A stretch of 64,000 bases of DNA, from contig JBITNC010000001.1 in the NCBI GenBank assembly GCA_050084985.1, positions 33,790,001-33,854,000 on the forward strand, given 5' to 3'. The position numbers and the translations under genes are program-made. Below are positions 59,831 through 64,000 of the stretch, piece after piece. Source of the stretch: Nageia nagi (Eukaryota > Pinophyta). The notes beneath the pieces are model-generated. The model saw nothing but the letters and a program-made list of their open reading frames with translations, searched no databases and had not been told where the DNA came from. Every line of letters starts with the position of its first letter. Positions within the stretch are counted from its first letter, which is position 1.

Positions 59831-60990
59831 AAAATATGGCCTATTTTTCTTTCAAAATAGATATAAATGACTTTTTCTCTTCCTTTGTAAAAGATTTTTC
59901 AAATTGAATAATTTTAGGCTTAGTAGAATCATCACTAATATTAACATCAATATTTTCTTCATTACTATATGTGATCTTTCTTCTAATTGATTGGGTATAG
60001 GGATCCAATTTTTATCACTTAAATCATATTCTTCTAATTCTCCAATATTGCTTTTAATTAAAGTTGAATTTAATTTTACTTTTGATTTTAAAGATATAGG
60101 TTTTATATTTTTGATGTTGATTTGTTCAATTTGAACCATACTAATTGATATATCATTATTAAATAAATTATTAGGTATCAATTTATCAAACGTACTATCA
60201 TCATTTGATTTTAATAGATGATAAAGGTAAAAAGATTCTTAATATGTGAGATTTTTGGGTTGTAATTCTATCATGTTTTTATTTGAATTATATTTCATTT
60301 TACTCTTATATCCTAATCCCATCTTATCTATAAGCATTTGATAATATGTGTCTATTACATGTCATGGACCTTGTTCATATCACCCTAATCCATGTCCTTT
60401 CTAATGACATTTATCAAAATATATTTAAACAAAAGATTGCACATAGGGTGATAAATAGTTCAAGGAATTATAAAATGGTTCTTTACTAATTTTTGGAGTA
60501 TGTTGTTCATCAGGTTTATCAATTCCTACATATACAAATAATGTTTGATTAGGTTTTCCACCTAGTGAAAAAAGTTGTCCTACAATACTTGATTCTTGAT
60601 AAGGTCATCCAATCTCTTAAGCAATGAGAATATTAAATATTATATCATCGATCTCATATTATCCAATACCTAGATCAAAAAACTTAGCCATTGTATAAGG
60701 AATTTCATTTAATCTATCCTTTGACAATTTCTCTAAAGATGAAGCTACCATCTCACTAGTTTTAGATGAAGAAGCATTATACAACATGTTTAATGTTTGT
60801 GTTTGATTTTGTCAAGATTATTTTTCTTATGGATTTAAACTATTTGATTCAAAAAATAAATTACTTATTTATGAACTATCCATTACTTGCTTTTATTTTT
60901 CTTATTTTAACATATTTTGTTTATCATTATCTTTTGAAGATTTTGATAAAGATGTCACAAAGAAATGAGTGGAAGGTAGAGTGGTCTCAC
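59831..60990 (-). pseudogene. Element F protease-RT linker
   Basis: Frame 60181-59852 (VQIEQINIKNIKPISLK, YDLSDKNWIPIPNQ) and decayed sequence up to the protease. Poorly conserved and Asn/Ile/Lys-rich. Matches the position of the linker in A but is shorter and differs in composition. Confidence 0.5.
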
Positions 60991-60999
60991 CAAAAATTT

Positions 61000-61560
61000 C
61001 TATAGTGTTACAATGTGAATATGGATTATCATCTCCAAGAACATAATGTACTATTCAATTATGTATGTATTTTAAACAATTATGATATATTGAAGGAACA
61101 CATTGCACATCTTTAATCTAAGGTCTTCCTAAGAGGATATTGTATTGTGTAATATCCCCTTTAATGACCTATGACATAGTTTGGACTATTTTTGATCCAA
61201 ATGTAATAGGTATCGATATTGATCCAATTGTTGGACATAAGGCATCATTAAAGGCTTTTAATTGTACAGTTGGTGCCTTAATATGTGAAAATAGAATATT
61301 TAGATTTTGGAAAGTAGTTATCGATATAATATTTATTACAGATCCTTCATCAATTAAGACTCATTTAAACATCTTTCCATCAATATTTGCTACATTGTGT
61401 AATGGTGGATCAATTCCAAATGAATTTTTCCAATGTTTTATTTCATGATCATAACATGTAATTTTTGGTTTTTGAGTTTATTTAATGTTACCTACAAGAG
61501 TAGTAAAAATTTCAAGATCATTAATATCTAACTCATTTTTTTGTAAAATATGATTCATTG
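61000..61560 (-). pseudogene. Element F aspartic protease (decayed)
   Basis: Minus-strand reading: YDHEIKHWKNSFGIDPPLHN (about 61450-61390), active-site segment VLIDEGSVINIISITTFQNL (about 61360-61300) with the catalytic Asp present, then FNDALCPTIGSISIPI and ILLGRPWIKDVQCVPS (about 61145-61100). Plus-strand frames 61140-61448 and 60766-61005 are shadows. Confidence 0.75.
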
Positions 61561-62930
61561 CATCTTGACGATCTTTTGATTATTGTAACAAATCAAATAA
61601 GGATAATTTAACTTGTGATATTTTTAATTGTTATTGTAATGCTTCATTTATTGACACTTTAGGATGTTTAGGTCTTGGTATTTATGGCATTACATTTTGT
61701 TGATTCATTGTTGTATTTTGTTTATTTTGACTTTTTTTTGCTCTTGTGGCAACACTAATCATAGAAACATACCATATGTAATTTGGATCATATTTATGTA
61801 TTACTTGATTTGTATTACATGAAATATTATTTGTATGATGTGTAAGGGGATTTTTATAAATACCTAATTCTTTATTAGGGTTTGGCAAAGGGGTATCTAC
61901 CTATAATTTTTTATCATCAATTAAATCTTAGATCACACATTTCAATGAATGATATTGATTTGTATCATGACCCTTTTGTAGATGATAATTACAAAATTCA
62001 TTTTCTCTATACCATTTAGTATTTTTATTTTGCATTTCATCTGATCTAAGTTAAAGTAATATTATTAAATTATGATCTAACATTTTCTTAAAAATATCTT
62101 GAAAAGGTTCGGATAAAGGTGTAAAATTCATAGGAGGTTTTGTATCTCTTTCAAATTTTTGGTTTCATTTTGGTTCTTCATCTTTTTTTAAGGTTGGATT
62201 GAATTATTATTATTTTTGAATAAATACTTTATTATTTGGCATAACCTTATCTATTTGTATCTTAGTATTTATATATCCTTCTCATTTTTTACCTTTTATT
62301 TCACCATCTTGAATTTTAACTTGTTCGATTATTACTGCCTGAGAGATAACATCTTCAAATATTTTATGTTGTTGTATAAGTAACATGCTAGCTATAGGTC
62401 TTAATAAGCTTTGACTAAATAATTCTACTAATTCTTCTTGAGTTAATGTATAAGGCATGCTTGTCAAAATTACTCACCATCACAAAATGAAATTATTTAT
62501 TGATTCATCAATGAATTTTTGTAATTTTGTTAGATTAGTAATCAAAGTTTTATATTTAATATTAATCATAAAATGTTGTAGAAAAAGGTTTTCCAACTAA
62601 GAATAAGTTTTAATAATATATTTTGGTAAACTATTGTACCAATCCATGGCTTGACCAGCAAGTGTCATGGGAAATATTTGTAGCATTAAAGCATCACCAT
62701 TGGCAATTAAATAACTAGAATACTTAAATTTTCTTAAATATTCTTTAGGATCTTATTTTCCTTTAAAAGGTTCAATTTTAGGGATTTCAAACTTATAAGG
62801 TATATCTTTTTTTGGAACACTTGGATGTATTGGTTCACTATAGATTATCTCATATAAAAGGCTATCTTTTTTTATTTAAGCAATACTTCTTCTATCTCTT
62901 TTAACTATTTTGTTACCTCATTATCTTCTT
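61561..62930 (-). pseudogene. Element F gag (decayed)
   Basis: Capsid core FPMTLAGQAMDWYNSLPKYI (about 62675-62616), then LTSMPYTLTQEELVELFSQS (62470-62411) and a charged VIIEQVKIQDGEIKGKK. The nucleocapsid-like block WYRENEFCNYHLQKGHDTNQ (about 62013-61954) keeps one Cys and the His positions. The frame 61888-61682 is an Asn-rich linker. Closely parallels gag of A (which has TLSGQALDWYNSL) and of E. Confidence 0.78.
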
Positions 62931-64000
62931 TACCCATTTTTAGTTGAATTTTAGTTGAAATAATTTTAGGATCATTTTCTTCTTGATATCCTTGGGAGAC
63001 TTCTGGTATTAATCTATAATAACCTTGATTATAAGGAATAACTTATTGTTGTGGTTGTTGATAAGTTACCATTGGTTTTTGAAGAACTTGTTATGAAGTT
63101 CCCATTAATTGTAATGGTTGTGGTACTTGATAATTTTGTTGTACATACTATGGTTTTTATTGTTGGATCATAGGTTTTTATTCTATATTTTGACCCTAAG
63201 GTGACATTTGTGTGATAAGTTGATAATTTGGTAATTTACCTTGGACTTGGGGATAAGATATAGCTTGTTGATTTGGTTGTTGAGTATATGATTGTTGTTG
63301 AAATTATGAAACCACTTATAGATTTTGAGATGGTTGAATGAATTATTTTAGTTGTTGAATAGGTAAATACCTATTTTGAAATATAGGTTGTTGTAACTAA
63401 ACTTATGGTTGTTTATATGAAGTTTGATATTGATATGGTGTTGTTTGAATCTACTTTTGTTGTAAAGGAATTGTTTGAGGAATAGGTTATCCTTTTGGTA
63501 CATAAGACATGAAATTTTGTGGTTGATTTTGTTTATCACTTAAAGTCAATCTTTGTGTTGATTTGTAATAGGGATTTACTTATATGTTTTATGCTTGTGA
63601 TGTTAAGGTTTATGTTTTTGGAGTTTGTAGTATTGGTATTACACTTTGAATTAGTTGACTTATTGTATGAATAATACTAGCTTATTCTTGATACATTGGT
63701 TGTTTTCCTTTTTATTGCACCTGTACCACATGGCCTTTTGTTTGCACTTACGGTCTTATAGGAGTTTGAATTTATTGAAACATATCCAATATATATTCAT
63801 ATCTAGGTGTTTTAGTATTTTGATTTTCTTATGGCATACCTTAATTATATTGTATTTGTGATGGGATTTGGAATTGTTGAATCATCTCTGATGTATTTTG
63901 AATTTAAAATGGAAATTATTATTGAATATCAAAAGCTTATAATACAACTTAAGGATCTCCTATCTATTGAAAAGATATTAGATATTATTGAGAAAACTTA
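62931..64000 (-). pseudogene. Element F gag N-terminal region, glutamine-rich
   Basis: The plus strand is full of ttgttg, tggttgttg and attgttgttg; on the minus strand these are CAA repeats giving a Gln/Tyr/Pro/Asn-rich low-complexity segment (about 63900-62980). It precedes the capsid core and continues to the window edge, so the true start is not visible. Confidence 0.55.

Larger units (their letters stand above)
43714..64000 (-). mobile_element. Element F: minus-strand Ty3/gypsy (Tat-like) element, runs off the right edge
   Basis: Minus-strand order from the right: Gln-rich gag N-terminus, gag, protease, linker, RT, RNase H, integrase, an unknown sense frame, an antisense PMD-like gene, purine tract, 3' LTR. 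The 5' LTR is beyond 64000, so the LTR limits rest on terminal motifs and on where X homology stops. Copia element C is nested at 49076-54871. All frames are broken. Confidence 0.8.

Noticed and set aside
61140-61448. 102-codon plus-strand frame (also 60766-61005)
   Set aside because: Opposite strand of the protease and linker of element F.

Overview
The window looks like nuclear DNA of a seed plant with a large, repeat-filled genome. It is very AT-rich and CpG is scarce, as expected after long methylation and deamination. Nearly everything I can identify is LTR retrotransposon. A gymnosperm source is a guess only; nothing in the sequence fixes the species. I found no convincing single-copy host gene, tRNA, rRNA or CRISPR array. 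All coding regions are broken by stops and frameshifts, so they are listed as pseudogenes with domain limits read from frame-by-frame translation.

Layout, left to right. (A) 4-24836, plus strand: a 24.8 kb Ty3/gypsy element of Tat/Ogre-like organisation with about 1.76-1.78 kb LTRs, a decayed gag-protease-RT-RNase H-integrase, and an antisense plant-mobile-domain (PMD) pseudogene near its 3' end. (B) 10315-17895, minus strand: a 7.6 kb gypsy element nested in A at the integrase 3' end. 24842-26834: remains of a copia-like gag and an acidic low-complexity stretch. (X) 26835-43713: an old tandem array of about 2.2-2.3 kb units, best read as LTR-internal-LTR-internal-LTR of a minus-strand copia-type element with tiny (about 260 bp) internal regions. 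The first X unit is broken by D (28527-30655, small non-autonomous LTR element, TSD ATAAT). The second is broken by E (32396-42021, minus-strand Tat-like element, TSD GGTTG). The third is cut by F (43714 to beyond the right edge, minus-strand Tat-like element). (C) 49076-54871, plus strand: a young copia element nested in F, TSD TAGGG, LTRs 97.2% identical (7 differences in 250 bp), with most of RT and all of RNase H deleted.

The recurring theme is that three separate Tat-like elements (A, E, F) each carry a PMD-like gene on the strand opposite to their own gag/pol, between the coding region and the 3' LTR. In E this antisense gene has recognisable GT-AG introns, and E has gag but no visible pol, so it may have been a non-autonomous carrier of that gene. 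F also has a roughly 325-codon sense-strand frame after integrase, unbroken by frameshifts, of unknown function. Relative order of events from nesting: X oldest; then D, E and F into X; B into A; C into F most recently.
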